A stretch of 62,104 bases of DNA from Chthoniobacterales bacterium (GTDB lineage: Bacteria; Verrucomicrobiota; Verrucomicrobiia; Chthoniobacterales; JACTMZ01), in NCBI GenBank assembly GCA_018883245.1, contig VEQL01000014.1, positions 1-62,104 of the forward strand, read 5' to 3'. The notes beneath the pieces were generated by a model that saw only the letters and a program-made list of their open reading frames with translations, was not told the origin of the DNA and did not search any database. The position numbers were made by a program, and so were the translations under genes. Positions 16,888 through 23,684 of the stretch are shown piece after piece; the first letter of the stretch is position 1, and each line of letters begins with the position of its first letter.

Positions 16888-17565
16888 TCAGAAGAAATCG
16901 CTCGCAGCCAAGAGCTTGAGTCCTCCGCTGGCGCCACGGCCAATGACTTCGAACCCATCGACCGCCGGGGGCTTGGGGTCGATCAAGATCCGCTTCGCGT
17001 CGGCCGGCGCAAGGAAAGCCAGACTCGCCGCGGGATAAACCTGCAGCGACGTGCCGACGACGATCAGCACGTCCGCCGATGCCGCGATTTCCGCCGCGAT
17101 TGGCATCAAAGGCACTTCCTCGCCGAACCAGACGATGTGCGGACGCAATTGCGATCCCTTTTCGCAGAGGTCGCCTTCTTTCAGTTCCCAGCCCCTCATC
17201 GGATAAACCAAGTCCGGATCGGCAGTGGACCGCGCCTTCGTCAGCTCGCCATGCAAATGAATGATCCGCGTTGAGCCCGCGCGCTCGTGAAGATCGTCCA
17301 CATTCTGCGTGATGACCGTGACATCATGATCCTTTTCCCATCCGGCGATGATGCGATGGCCCTCATTTGGTTCCGCCTCGAGAAGCGCCTTGCGGCGCTC
17401 GTTGTAAAAGCGCAGGACGAGCGCACGATTGCGCCGCCAGGCCTCGGGCGTGGCAACGTCCTCGACACGGTGTTTTTCCCAGAGTCCGTCGTTATCGCGG
17501 AAAGTTCGCAAACCGCTCTCGGCGCTCATCCCCGCCCCGCTCAGGACCACGATATGCCTCTTCAT
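16888..17565 (-). CDS. cobB: Sirtuin-family NAD-dependent protein deacylase
   Basis: A 225-residue sirtuin. The ATG at 17565 (MKRHIVVLSGAGMSAESGLR) is preferred over an upstream TTG. NAD-binding motifs are GAGMSAESGLRTFRDNDGLW, TQNVDDLHERAG and the catalytic His in IIHLHGEL; VVGTSLQVYPAASL and ILIDPKP complete the Rossmann fold. The four zinc-binding Cys usually found between the two halves are missing; only one Cys occurs there (KEGDLCEKGSQLRPHIVWFG). Zinc-less sirtuins of this form are known in some bacteria. Acts on acyl-lysines, for example acetyl-CoA synthetase. Monocistronic by spacing. Confidence 0.9.
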   Translation of the reverse strand: MKRHIVVLSGAGMSAESGLRTFRDNDGLWEKHRVEDVATPEAWRRNRALVLRFYNERRKALLEAEPNEGHRIIAGWEKDHDVTVITQNVDDLHERAGSTRIIHLHGELTKARSTADPDLVYPMRGWELKEGDLCEKGSQLRPHIVWFGEEVPLMPIAAEIAASADVLIVVGTSLQVYPAASLAFLAPADAKRILIDPKPPAVDGFEVIGRGASGGLKLLAASDFF

Positions 17566-17635
17566 CGGGCGCAATCCCAAGTCTCCGGATCGGCGTTGAC
17601 AGAGCCCACGATCACTCGCATATTTGGAATCTTTC

Positions 17636-17708
17636 GCGGGTGTAGCTCAGTTGGTAGAGCACTTCCTTGCCAAGGAAGATGTCGCGAGTTCGAGTCTCGT
17701 CACCCGCT
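17636..17708 (+). tRNA. tRNA-Gly (GCC anticodon)
   Basis: A 73-base cloverleaf: acceptor GCGGGTG pairs with CACCCGC, D arm GCTC...GAGC, anticodon stem CTTCC/GGAAG around the loop TTGCCAA (anticodon GCC, glycine), T arm GCGAG TTCGAGT CTCGT, discriminator T. CCA is not encoded. The 3' part (17682-17708) is duplicated at 23685-23711, showing that an integrated element uses this gene as its attachment site while leaving the tRNA intact. Confidence 0.97.
17682..17708 (+). repeat. attL: 27-bp direct repeat at tRNA-Gly 3' end
   Basis: The 27 bases from the T arm to the discriminator base are repeated exactly at 23685-23711. The sequences diverge directly after (TTCCCCC versus CTCCCC), marking the element boundary. 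This is the expected product of site-specific recombination by the tyrosine recombinase encoded at 22344-23585. Confidence 0.95.
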
Positions 17709-17760
17709 TTCCCCCTAATCCCCAAGGGTTTACGCAAACGGCAGGGGGTCAAAAAGGCCA

Positions 17761-17781
17761 AAAGCATAAGAAAAGCATAAC
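17761..17781 (+). repeat. 21-bp element-end repeat, left copy (putative integrase arm sites)
   Basis: The sequence contains two tandem AAAGCATAA boxes 11 bp apart. The identical 21 bases occur at 23590-23610, just inside the opposite end of the element and in the same orientation. Arrays of short identical boxes at both ends are typical arm-type sites bound by the N-terminal domain of a tyrosine integrase. Confidence 0.7.
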
Positions 17782-17841
17782 AAACTTTCCCGCGCCAATT
17801 GCGTGTGCCGGTGTTTACCCGTGTGCAAAAAAGATCCCCGT

Positions 17842-17857
17842 GCATGAAGGCTTCCGC
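17842..17857 (+). repeat. GCATGAAGGCTTCCGC repeat, copy 1
   Basis: A 16-base sequence repeated exactly at 17962-17977. The core is a nearly palindromic GCATGAAG-G-CTTC; a third, fully palindromic version (GCATGAAGGCTTCATGC) lies at 21585-21601 inside the 277-aa gene, and GCATGAAGGC appears on the opposite strand near 22465. It looks like a protein-binding site used several times in the element. Confidence 0.7.
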
Positions 17858-17912
17858 ACGGATTTAACCCAAGTGGCCGTCACCAGCGCGAGAATTTCGC
17901 GTGTGTCCACTA

Positions 17913-17951
17913 GCGCGGAACGTGTCCCGTAAGCCGGCGCGGAACGTGTCC
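17913..17951 (+). repeat. Two 15-bp iteron-like direct repeats
   Basis: GCGCGGAACGTGTCC occurs at 17913-17927 and again at 17937-17951, 24 bp apart. A degenerate third copy (TTCGCGTGTGTCC) lies just before, around 17896-17908. Spacing close to two helical turns is typical of iterons bound by replication initiators, which fits the nearby primase/helicase genes. Confidence 0.65.
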
Positions 17952-17961
17952 ATACCCCCGC

Positions 17962-17977
17962 GCATGAAGGCTTCCGC
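17962..17977 (+). repeat. GCATGAAGGCTTCCGC repeat, copy 2
   Basis: Exact second copy of the 16-base sequence at 17842-17857, 120 bp further in. Flanked by CCGGCG-rich DNA. See copy 1 for the related palindrome at 21585. Confidence 0.7.
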
Positions 17978-18516
17978 CAGCCGGCGCCGCAAGTGTGCCC
18001 GGCAGGGCACATTTTTTGCGCGAGCTATAACCGTCAAACAAAGGTTGTAGCTTATACCCCAGCAGAGAGAACGGGCATAACAACCCACAACCAAGGTTAT
18101 AGTTTCGGACATTTTTCGGGGATTCGCTCATAAAATCGGGGCGGGCGACACTCCAACCGCAGGATTCAGCCCCCTTAAAAGATTGCTTCCGTCCCCCCGT
18201 GTCACCCATGAAGGCAAGGGAACCTTCTGGGGTTCTAGAGCCGGGGTCGGTAGAGACTCCCAGCGTTTGAGAGCGAATTTATTACGAATCTCCCAACTTA
18301 ACTTTACAGAGTAGAAGCCCCGTTTCGGCGCCTTAACTAAACTAAAGTGCCGTGCGTTTTCTGGGCATACCCCACACCCAGAACCCCCAATACCCCCAAT
18401 ACCCCGTAGGGAAGCAATCTTTTGCCCACACCCCGGGGCGGGGTTTCCCTGGCCGTCGCCTTCTCTGTAAGTGTTCACCGTGCGCGCAAACGGTGAACAA
18501 GTGAACGCTCCCGCTG

Positions 18517-20010
18517 TCATGGTGCCCGCATTACCACCTTGGAAGGCCGGCCGCCGTGTTCGTGTGTGCGTTCTTCGATTACCAGCGCGGCCGGCCACGC
18601 TGCACACAGCGCGCGTATTTCGGCTTCGGGGTAGCTGTGGGATTTCGCCGCGTCCCGCAGGGTGAGCGTGCCGCCGGCTTTATCAATCAGCCGCACGAGC
18701 CGTTCCAGGCGTTCTAGCTGCCGTTCGGCGCGGCCGGCGTGCAGGATTGTTAGTTGTTGTGCCACGCACCAGCGCGCAATCTGTATTGCCCGTTCGGCTA
18801 CTTCGGCGCCGATAATGCCCAGCGGTATGTCGGGGTCATCCCCTACGGCCAGCACAGCGCCAATCCGTATTGCGAGTTCGCGCGCGCGTCCCAGCTGTTC
18901 CTGTATGTCTGGCACCTGCCGGCGTAGCTCCACGGTTTCGTTGTGATATTCCCGGAAGGACACCCGCGCCCGATGGTCGAATTGGACGGGCAGGGGAATA
19001 GCTCCGGGATTTACCGGCCGGCGTTCGGCTACATCGGCTATGAGCGTGCCCCACCGTTCAAGTGCCGCGCGGTCTAGCTGCCGGTCATGGCCTTCATCTA
19101 GCTGAGGCGGTATGTCGCACACCACGGGCAGCAGGCGGGCACAGAATCCACGTTCTAGGAATTCCCGGTTGCCGTAGGTTTCGCGCATTACGGAAGGCTG
19201 CACCAGCAGCAGGGCCGCAAGGCAGGGGTGAGCATCCACGCTTCGCATCATGCGATCTTGTTGGATGGGTTCGCAGGAAAAGCCTTTAAGCCATATTTCG
19301 CAATCGGCTTTGCTGTCCCCGCGATACCGGCCGGCCGCTATGCGTAGAACCTCGCCGCCTTCCACTGAATAGACAAAGGCCGCGCCGTCCGGGTTGCGTC
19401 CGCATATCTCAATCAACTTTTGGCTGGTGCAATCTTCCACCATGGCGCGCGGTGGGGGTAGTTCGCGTTCTATCCGGGCTAGTTCCTGTTCTAGCTCTAC
19501 TTGCCGTTGTTCATCCTCTGCCGCAGAGCGTCCGCTGTTTTCTCGCCTTTTGGGATTGGCAAAGCGGGAACGTATGCCCTTTAGCTCGGATTCCAGCCGG
19601 CCTTTTAATGCGCGAAGATCGGGCTGGGTGAATTCCCGGAAGTGCTTTGCCCGCTGTTGGCTGAATTCCACCAATGGCCGCGCCATGATGGCCGCTGTGC
19701 CTTTACCCGTGCCGATGGGTGCCCCTATGGCCGCGTAAAGATTCCCGTGTGTCTCCTGCCCGTCTTTTGCTGCCCCGGTAAATGCCCACGTGCGCCCCAT
19801 CGCGCCCGAAAGCGTAGCCAGCGCGCACAGCGCCGGCATTTCCACGGGCACGTTGTGAACGTCTGCCACGGTTGCCGCCGCGTCCCGTGCCGCCGGGGGT
19901 AGCGCATCCAGGGGAAAGGTTGTGCCGTAGTTTCCAATCCAGATTGTTTCGGCGTTTTGCTGTTCGCCTTCATCGGATTGCCGCCATGTTTTTGCCTTTT
20001 GTTCAGTCAT
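18517..20010 (-). CDS. DUF3987-family helicase/primase-associated protein
   Basis: 497 residues from the ATG at 20010 (MTEQKAKTWRQSDEGEQQNA), which overlaps the primase-like stop as ATGA. It matches the DUF3987 pattern: an N-terminal block FPLDALPPAARDAAATVADV, then ALCALATLSGAMG, a P-loop-like IGAPIGTGKGTAAIMARPL (Walker A, about residue 95), and VYSVEGGEVLRIAAGRYRGD with LLVQPSVMRE later. A coiled coil lies near residues 125-180 and a winged-helix-like tail at the C-terminus (GGTLTLRDAAKSHSYPEAEI). DUF3987 proteins are found in phages, satellites and plasmids together with primases and are thought to be replicative helicases. Here it is the last gene before the putative origin. Confidence 0.82.
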   Translation of the reverse strand: MTEQKAKTWRQSDEGEQQNAETIWIGNYGTTFPLDALPPAARDAAATVADVHNVPVEMPALCALATLSGAMGRTWAFTGAAKDGQETHGNLYAAIGAPIGTGKGTAAIMARPLVEFSQQRAKHFREFTQPDLRALKGRLESELKGIRSRFANPKRRENSGRSAAEDEQRQVELEQELARIERELPPPRAMVEDCTSQKLIEICGRNPDGAAFVYSVEGGEVLRIAAGRYRGDSKADCEIWLKGFSCEPIQQDRMMRSVDAHPCLAALLLVQPSVMRETYGNREFLERGFCARLLPVVCDIPPQLDEGHDRQLDRAALERWGTLIADVAERRPVNPGAIPLPVQFDHRARVSFREYHNETVELRRQVPDIQEQLGRARELAIRIGAVLAVGDDPDIPLGIIGAEVAERAIQIARWCVAQQLTILHAGRAERQLERLERLVRLIDKAGGTLTLRDAAKSHSYPEAEIRALCAAWPAALVIEERTHEHGGRPSKVVMRAP

Positions 20011-20972
20011 AAAATCACCTGGGGGTTGAAGTAGTAAACGCGCTGCCGCTTCCCCGTTTTGGCGTTCAGCCCTTCGGGCAGGCGCACTAGCTGGCAGCGT
20101 GTGAAGGTGTGGTAATCGGCGCCCAGCCGGCACGCGCGCCGCATGAATAGACGTAGGGATTCTTCGGGCTGGCCGGCCGCGTAGAACCAGCCGTGCACGC
20201 TCTTGCCGCCGCTGTGCAGCGCCAGGGCCAGCGGGTAGTCCTTCGCCAGGTGCAGCAGAATTGCGGCTTGCTCGTCCGCTGTGCCGGTGTCCGCTTCAAT
20301 CACAATGTAGCGCCGCGCCCCGGTGTTTTGCAGACAGCGCGGGGTTTCGTCTCCGTCTTGATTCAGCCCCGTGCGCGTAATCATCGGGCTGGGCACTACG
20401 TATTGCAGCCCGTTCAGCCGGCCGCGCCATTCGCCCCGGGGTAGCGTGGCCGCGTTGCTGTTGGCCTTCGCCACGCACAGCAGAGCATCAGCAGGGAAAA
20501 GCGCATCAGCGTAGAATTCCGCATCCATGCTTTCATCGGGCCGCACGGGGCTTTCTTCCCATAAGTCGCAAAGGCCGGCGCCGCTGGCTGTGATTGCTCT
20601 CCGTGCCGTTTCGTCCGCTTCGGGCCACGGTTTGCGCTCTTGCGCGTAGGGCTGCCGCGTATTGGCTGTGCGTTGTGCGTTCTTTATCGCATCGCCAATT
20701 TCCCGCCCGGGCACATGGCGCCCGCAGGCAGCAGCCGCGTTTTCAAGAATCTGCCGTATGTCGCCTTCGTCGCGCCCGCAGGTGAATAGCGCCCTGGCGC
20801 AGCGGAAAAGCCAGCCGTGGAAGCCAGCGCCGGCCGTAGGGGGTGAAGCCAGCAAATCCCGCGCCCAGGTGGGAAGCTGTTTGACGCTGCCCCCTGTAGT
20901 AGTAGATTGGCTTCGTTCAGTCTTTACCCCCGGGGCGCCGCCTTGCGTCTCGGGGGTTTCTTTTGCCGTCAT
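20007..20972 (-). CDS. Primase-like replication protein (AEP-type)
   Basis: A 321-residue protein. The N-terminal third (FHGWLFRCARALFTCGRDEG to EIGDAIKNAQ) resembles the PriCT-like helical domain often attached to element primases. The C-terminal half has features of archaeo-eukaryotic primases: an acidic strand (RRYIVIEADTGT), a serine-x-His turn (LHSGGKSVHGWFYA) and a downstream basic strand (TRCQLVRLPEGLNAKTGKRQ). The match is pattern-level and should be tested with profiles. Together with the DUF3987 gene it would make an element-specific primase-helicase pair. Overlaps both neighbours by 4 bp. Confidence 0.68.
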   Translation of the reverse strand: MTAKETPETQGGAPGVKTERSQSTTTGGSVKQLPTWARDLLASPPTAGAGFHGWLFRCARALFTCGRDEGDIRQILENAAAACGRHVPGREIGDAIKNAQRTANTRQPYAQERKPWPEADETARRAITASGAGLCDLWEESPVRPDESMDAEFYADALFPADALLCVAKANSNAATLPRGEWRGRLNGLQYVVPSPMITRTGLNQDGDETPRCLQNTGARRYIVIEADTGTADEQAAILLHLAKDYPLALALHSGGKSVHGWFYAAGQPEESLRLFMRRACRLGADYHTFTRCQLVRLPEGLNAKTGKRQRVYYFNPQVIL

Positions 20973-21157
20973 GGCGCCGTGCCTTCGTGTTTGTGCACGT
21001 GGTCTTTCAGCCGCCGCACGCTTAGTTCGTGTTCCACCAGCGCGCCCAGCGCGCGGGCGTAGGATTCGCAGCAGTTGCGCGCGAGTTCAGCCTTGCGCCT
21101 CTCATACTCCCGGCGGGCTTTGTGCCGGCCGCCCTGCAGGATTTCCGCGCGTCTCAT
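20969..21157 (-). CDS. Small basic protein of the element (62 aa)
   Basis: A 62-residue protein very rich in Arg, Lys, His and Glu (MRRAEILQGGRHKARREYER then RKAELARNC), probably a single long helix or helical hairpin. Its stop overlaps the primase-like start as ATGA, and its start abuts the stop of the AlpA-like gene, so it fits the coupled chain and is probably real. No family recognised; small charged proteins in such positions can bind DNA or the primase. Confidence 0.6.
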   Translation of the reverse strand: MRRAEILQGGRHKARREYERRKAELARNCCESYARALGALVEHELSVRRLKDHVHKHEGTAP

Positions 21158-21456
21158 CAGTTCGCGCCTCCCAGGGTTTCAACCTGGCTGTGCAGGTAAT
21201 TCAGCAGGCTTTCCAGGTGAACGAGCCGTGCGCCTTTCGCAGCGCCAGGGCGCCGCAAGCAAACGGTTTTCACGTTCCCGCCTTCCAGCAGTTGCCACAT
21301 TTTGGAACGGGAAAGCCCAGTCCAAGGGCAGAGCGTGGAAGGCTTCGGAAGCCGGATGAATTCCGGCCGAAAGCCAGCCGGCAGTTGCGAGTTATCGGCA
21401 GCGCGGATTACTTCCACGGTGCCGCCGGTGTTGCTGTGTTTAGTTGTCACGGGCAT
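21157..21456 (-). CDS. AlpA-like HTH regulator/excisionase
   Basis: A 99-residue protein from the ATG at 21456 (an upstream TTG at 21477 would add 7 residues). The central segment WTGLSRSKMWQLLEGGNVKT followed by VCLRRPGAAKGARLVHLESL and LLNYL is the MerR-like winged HTH of AlpA/excisionase proteins: a helix-turn-helix beginning L-S-R-S, a beta wing with RRPG, and a final helix ending in LL. Such proteins activate integrase or act as directionality factors. The start codon sits inside a perfect inverted repeat (21448-21469), suggesting autoregulation. Confidence 0.75.
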   Translation of the reverse strand: MPVTTKHSNTGGTVEVIRAADNSQLPAGFRPEFIRLPKPSTLCPWTGLSRSKMWQLLEGGNVKTVCLRRPGAAKGARLVHLESLLNYLHSQVETLGGAN

Positions 21457-21469
21457 ATGATTGCCCGTG
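21448..21469. promoter_or_regulatory. Perfect inverted repeat over the AlpA-like start codon
   Basis: Arms CACGGGCA (21448-21455) and TGCCCGTG (21462-21469) with a 6-base spacer TATGAT. The start codon of the AlpA-like gene overlaps the left arm. A dimeric repressor bound here would block both transcription and translation, so it is a likely operator of the element's regulator. Confidence 0.6.
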
Positions 21470-21513
21470 CGTGTCAAAGCGACTATTTGCCGCGATTAGG
21501 TTTTGAAACTTTG

Positions 21514-22347
21514 TTAAGTGGCTCTTTTTTCGCCGCCAGAACCGTTCGTAATAGCCCATTTTACCGTGCTTCTGTGCTGCCCCAGCATGAAGGCTTCATG
21601 CAGATTGTCATAAAGTAAGAAAGCAAGCTGAATTCCTGCTTGTATCACTCGTTCGGCATTTTGGCAGGCGCGCGCGCGCTGAACGGGATTAGTCACCTTT
21701 CCAAGGCCACCGGCTTTTTGAAAAAAAGGGCGCATCAATTCAGCGGTTTCTTTCATCGTAAGCCCCGCGCGTCGCGCGCGTAGAGCAACCAGATCGCAAA
21801 GTAATGGTGCTTTTGATTTTGGGCCGGTGCGTTGCGGCACCTTAAAAAAAATGGGGCCACCTCTTTTTTCCTTACGTCCGTCAGCTATCCATTTCTTGAA
21901 ACCATTTAAAAGGGCGCCGTCTGTTGCGTTCCAGTCCACATCAAACACCACGCGCTCCGTCCAAGGGCAGGGTTTATGAGCAAGTAGGTTTGCCGGCCGA
22001 ACCTCTGAGAGCGGGAATAAGGAGCTTTGTGCCACATACTTTTTGGCTCCATTGTGGAAGGCCAATTGCGTTTTACGTATCTGGGCGTCTAACTCGCCCC
22101 ACTGGGGCTGATTAAGTGGGTGGGTGTCCTTAGGTAATGCCCGGTTTTCGAAGTAGTGATGCCAAAACGCCTTAGGCAACACTCTCTCTTTTTGTGTAGC
22201 TAAGGCGGTAGAAACTTCGCGGTGATATTCATACGAGCACGCCGCCTCCCACTCGTCCATGGGCACAAGGTGAAAGGCCCACTCCCCGGGCGGCGATAGG
22301 GTTTTGGGGGTTTTGGGGGTTTTGGGTTTTGGGGATTTAGATTTCAC
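21514..22347 (-). CDS. Unknown element protein, 277 aa
   Basis: No family recognised. The N-terminus is a Lys/Pro repeat (KSPKPKTPKTPKT), followed by an aromatic-rich region (PGEWAFHLVPMDEWEAACSY; FWHHYFENRALPKDTHPLNQ) and a helical C-terminal half with many Arg/Lys (LVALRARRAGLTMKETAELM). The helical stretch near residues 190-215 could be an HTH-like or HEPN-like fold but lacks a catalytic signature. It overlaps the integrase stop by 4 bp. Its long plain body in an otherwise replication-only element makes it the best candidate for the element's special function. The G-rich complement of its first codons is a potential G-quadruplex. Confidence 0.7.
   Translation of the reverse strand: MKSKSPKPKTPKTPKTLSPPGEWAFHLVPMDEWEAACSYEYHREVSTALATQKERVLPKAFWHHYFENRALPKDTHPLNQPQWGELDAQIRKTQLAFHNGAKKYVAQSSLFPLSEVRPANLLAHKPCPWTERVVFDVDWNATDGALLNGFKKWIADGRKEKRGGPIFFKVPQRTGPKSKAPLLCDLVALRARRAGLTMKETAELMRPFFQKAGGLGKVTNPVQRARACQNAERVIQAGIQLAFLLYDNLHEAFMLGQHRSTVKWAITNGSGGEKRAT
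22299..22334 (+). other. Potential G-quadruplex (runs of G separated by TTTT)
   Basis: The plus strand reads GGG-TTTT-GGGGG-TTTT-GGGGG-TTTT-GGG-TTTT-GGGG: five G-runs spaced by exactly four T. It is the complement of the PKTPKT codons at the start of the 277-aa gene, directly after the integrase stop. On the template side of a leftward transcript, such a structure could slow transcription or replication. Confidence 0.75.
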
Positions 22348-23585
22348 GCTTTTTTCTTCGCCTTCCGTTTTGCTTTGCCCTTCGGGCTGGGAGCCGGCGC
22401 CCCGGGCACGGGGATAGATTCCACGGCCGCCCGCAGGGTTTCGAGTTCGTAATGCGTATAGCCTTCATGCACGCGGTCATCAGCATGCCCCGTTAGGGCC
22501 TTGCGTGTGTCTGCCGCTACGCCGGCATTTGCCAGCAGGGAAGTTGCCGTGTGCCGCAGGCTGTGAAATGACAGCGTGCTAACCGTGCGCCCCGTGCGGG
22601 CCTTGTTTTCGGCCGTGTCCTTCACTTCATCGCCGGCGCCGTGGCGAATCACCACACCCATAACGCCGGCGCGTTCCATGATTTTGCGGAAGATTTGCGA
22701 CAACCCCCGGCAGCCCCCGGTTTTACGTCCGTGCAGGTGGGGGAATATCGGCGCCTTGCCTATGCCGCGCGTTTGATTTTTCAGCCATGCAATGAAGGCA
22801 GGGTGCAGCGGGGTAGTTTGCTCCGCTTCGGTTTTCGTGGCAGCCGTCCGCAGCACACGGGCCGGCATATCAATCTGCCCCCAGGTGAGCGCGGCAATAT
22901 CCCCCAGCCGCAGGGCTGTAGTGAGTCCGCAGAGTATGGCGCCGTGCCAGTCCGTGCCCTTCGTGGCGTCTAGCAGGGCTTCAAGCTGTTCGTGCGTGAA
23001 AGGCTGCCGACGGGCCGTGGATTTCGGCACGGTGTCCCGCACGGGCTTAATGGCAGCGCAGGGATTTACCGTCACGTAGCCCAACTTGCGCGCCGCTTCA
23101 AACGGGGCGCCCAGGGTTTTCCGTATGGCAAGATTGATTGTGCTCGCGGCCAGCCCGCGCTGCTGCAGCGTGTCGCGATAGCGCAAGATTTCCTTGGGGG
23201 TAATGCTCGCCAGCGGGGCACCATCCCGCTTGCCCAGGAATTCGCGGAAGTCATCAATCGTCCCCCGGTATTTTTCAAACGTGCCGCCCTTCACCGTGGC
23301 CTTCGTGTTCGCCAGCCATTCGCCCAGCCAGCCGCCGGCCGTGTGGAAATTCAAAGGCTCGCCCGTTGTGCGCTCGTAAAGTTCAGCCGCTACGCGCCGG
23401 TAGTGCGCTTCCGTGCTGTGCCCCCGGGCCATGCGTTCAAACTCCATTGCCACGGCCAGGGCTTCGGCGCGGTTCTTTTTCTTCGTGCTCTTGAAAAATG
23501 CTGTGCCGTCTGCAGATCGGAACGCTGCATACCAAAACGGGGAAGATTTGCCCTCCGTGCGGTGGACTTTGTGAACGCTTGCCAT
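22344..23585 (-). CDS. int: Tyrosine recombinase (integrase) of the element
   Basis: A 413-residue phage-type integrase. The N-terminus (MASVHKVHRTEGKSSPFWYA, AAFRSADGTAFFKSTKKKNR) looks like the arm-binding/AP2-like domain; residues about 75-165 form the SAM-like core-binding domain; the catalytic domain follows. Visible catalytic residues are Arg in GLTTALRLGDIAALTW, the H-x-x-R box HSLRHTATSLL, the third His in ALTGHADDRVHEGYTHY and the nucleophile Tyr in that same stretch. The C-terminus is a Lys-rich tail (GKAKRKAKKKA). It lies 100 bp inside attR, away from the intact tRNA, and is first in the element's operon. Confidence 0.95.
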   Translation of the reverse strand: MASVHKVHRTEGKSSPFWYAAFRSADGTAFFKSTKKKNRAEALAVAMEFERMARGHSTEAHYRRVAAELYERTTGEPLNFHTAGGWLGEWLANTKATVKGGTFEKYRGTIDDFREFLGKRDGAPLASITPKEILRYRDTLQQRGLAASTINLAIRKTLGAPFEAARKLGYVTVNPCAAIKPVRDTVPKSTARRQPFTHEQLEALLDATKGTDWHGAILCGLTTALRLGDIAALTWGQIDMPARVLRTAATKTEAEQTTPLHPAFIAWLKNQTRGIGKAPIFPHLHGRKTGGCRGLSQIFRKIMERAGVMGVVIRHGAGDEVKDTAENKARTGRTVSTLSFHSLRHTATSLLANAGVAADTRKALTGHADDRVHEGYTHYELETLRAAVESIPVPGAPAPSPKGKAKRKAKKKA

Positions 23586-23589
23586 AAGG

Positions 23590-23610
23590 AAAGCATAAGA
23601 AAAGCATAAC
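23590..23610 (+). repeat. 21-bp element-end repeat, right copy (putative integrase arm sites)
   Basis: Identical to 17761-17781 and in the same orientation, again with two AAAGCATAA boxes 11 bp apart. It directly precedes the integrase start codon (ends on the far side of 23585), so integrase binding here would also repress its own gene. Confidence 0.7.
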
Positions 23611-23684
23611 CGATACGGGTGTCAATCGTGTTTTCCGTGACAATCCTACAGAGAAAACGCCCCGCTAAACTTGATAGACTCGTA

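Larger units (their letters stand above)
17709..18516. other. Non-coding repeat-rich end of the element; possible origin
   Basis: About 800 bases with no convincing gene between attL and the end of the DUF3987 gene. It contains the 21-bp arm-type repeat (17761-17781), two copies of GCATGAAGGCTTCCGC, two copies of GCGCGGAACGTGTCC, an imperfect direct repeat AAGGTT(G/A)TAG(C/T)TT (about 18043 and 18093), and C-rich stretches (ACCCCCAAT repeated near 18383). ORFs seen on either strand here have no domain character. The clustering of direct and inverted repeats next to primase and helicase genes suggests a replication origin. This is inference. Confidence 0.6.

Noticed and set aside
17612-17845. 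Minus-strand ORF with AGDETRTRD
   Set aside because: It is the antisense of the tRNA-Gly and att region, a well-known artefact; no gene.
18376-18410. C-rich ACCCCCAAT repeats as a possible CRISPR or telomere-like array
   Set aside because: Only two short copies without spacers of uniform length; simple sequence.
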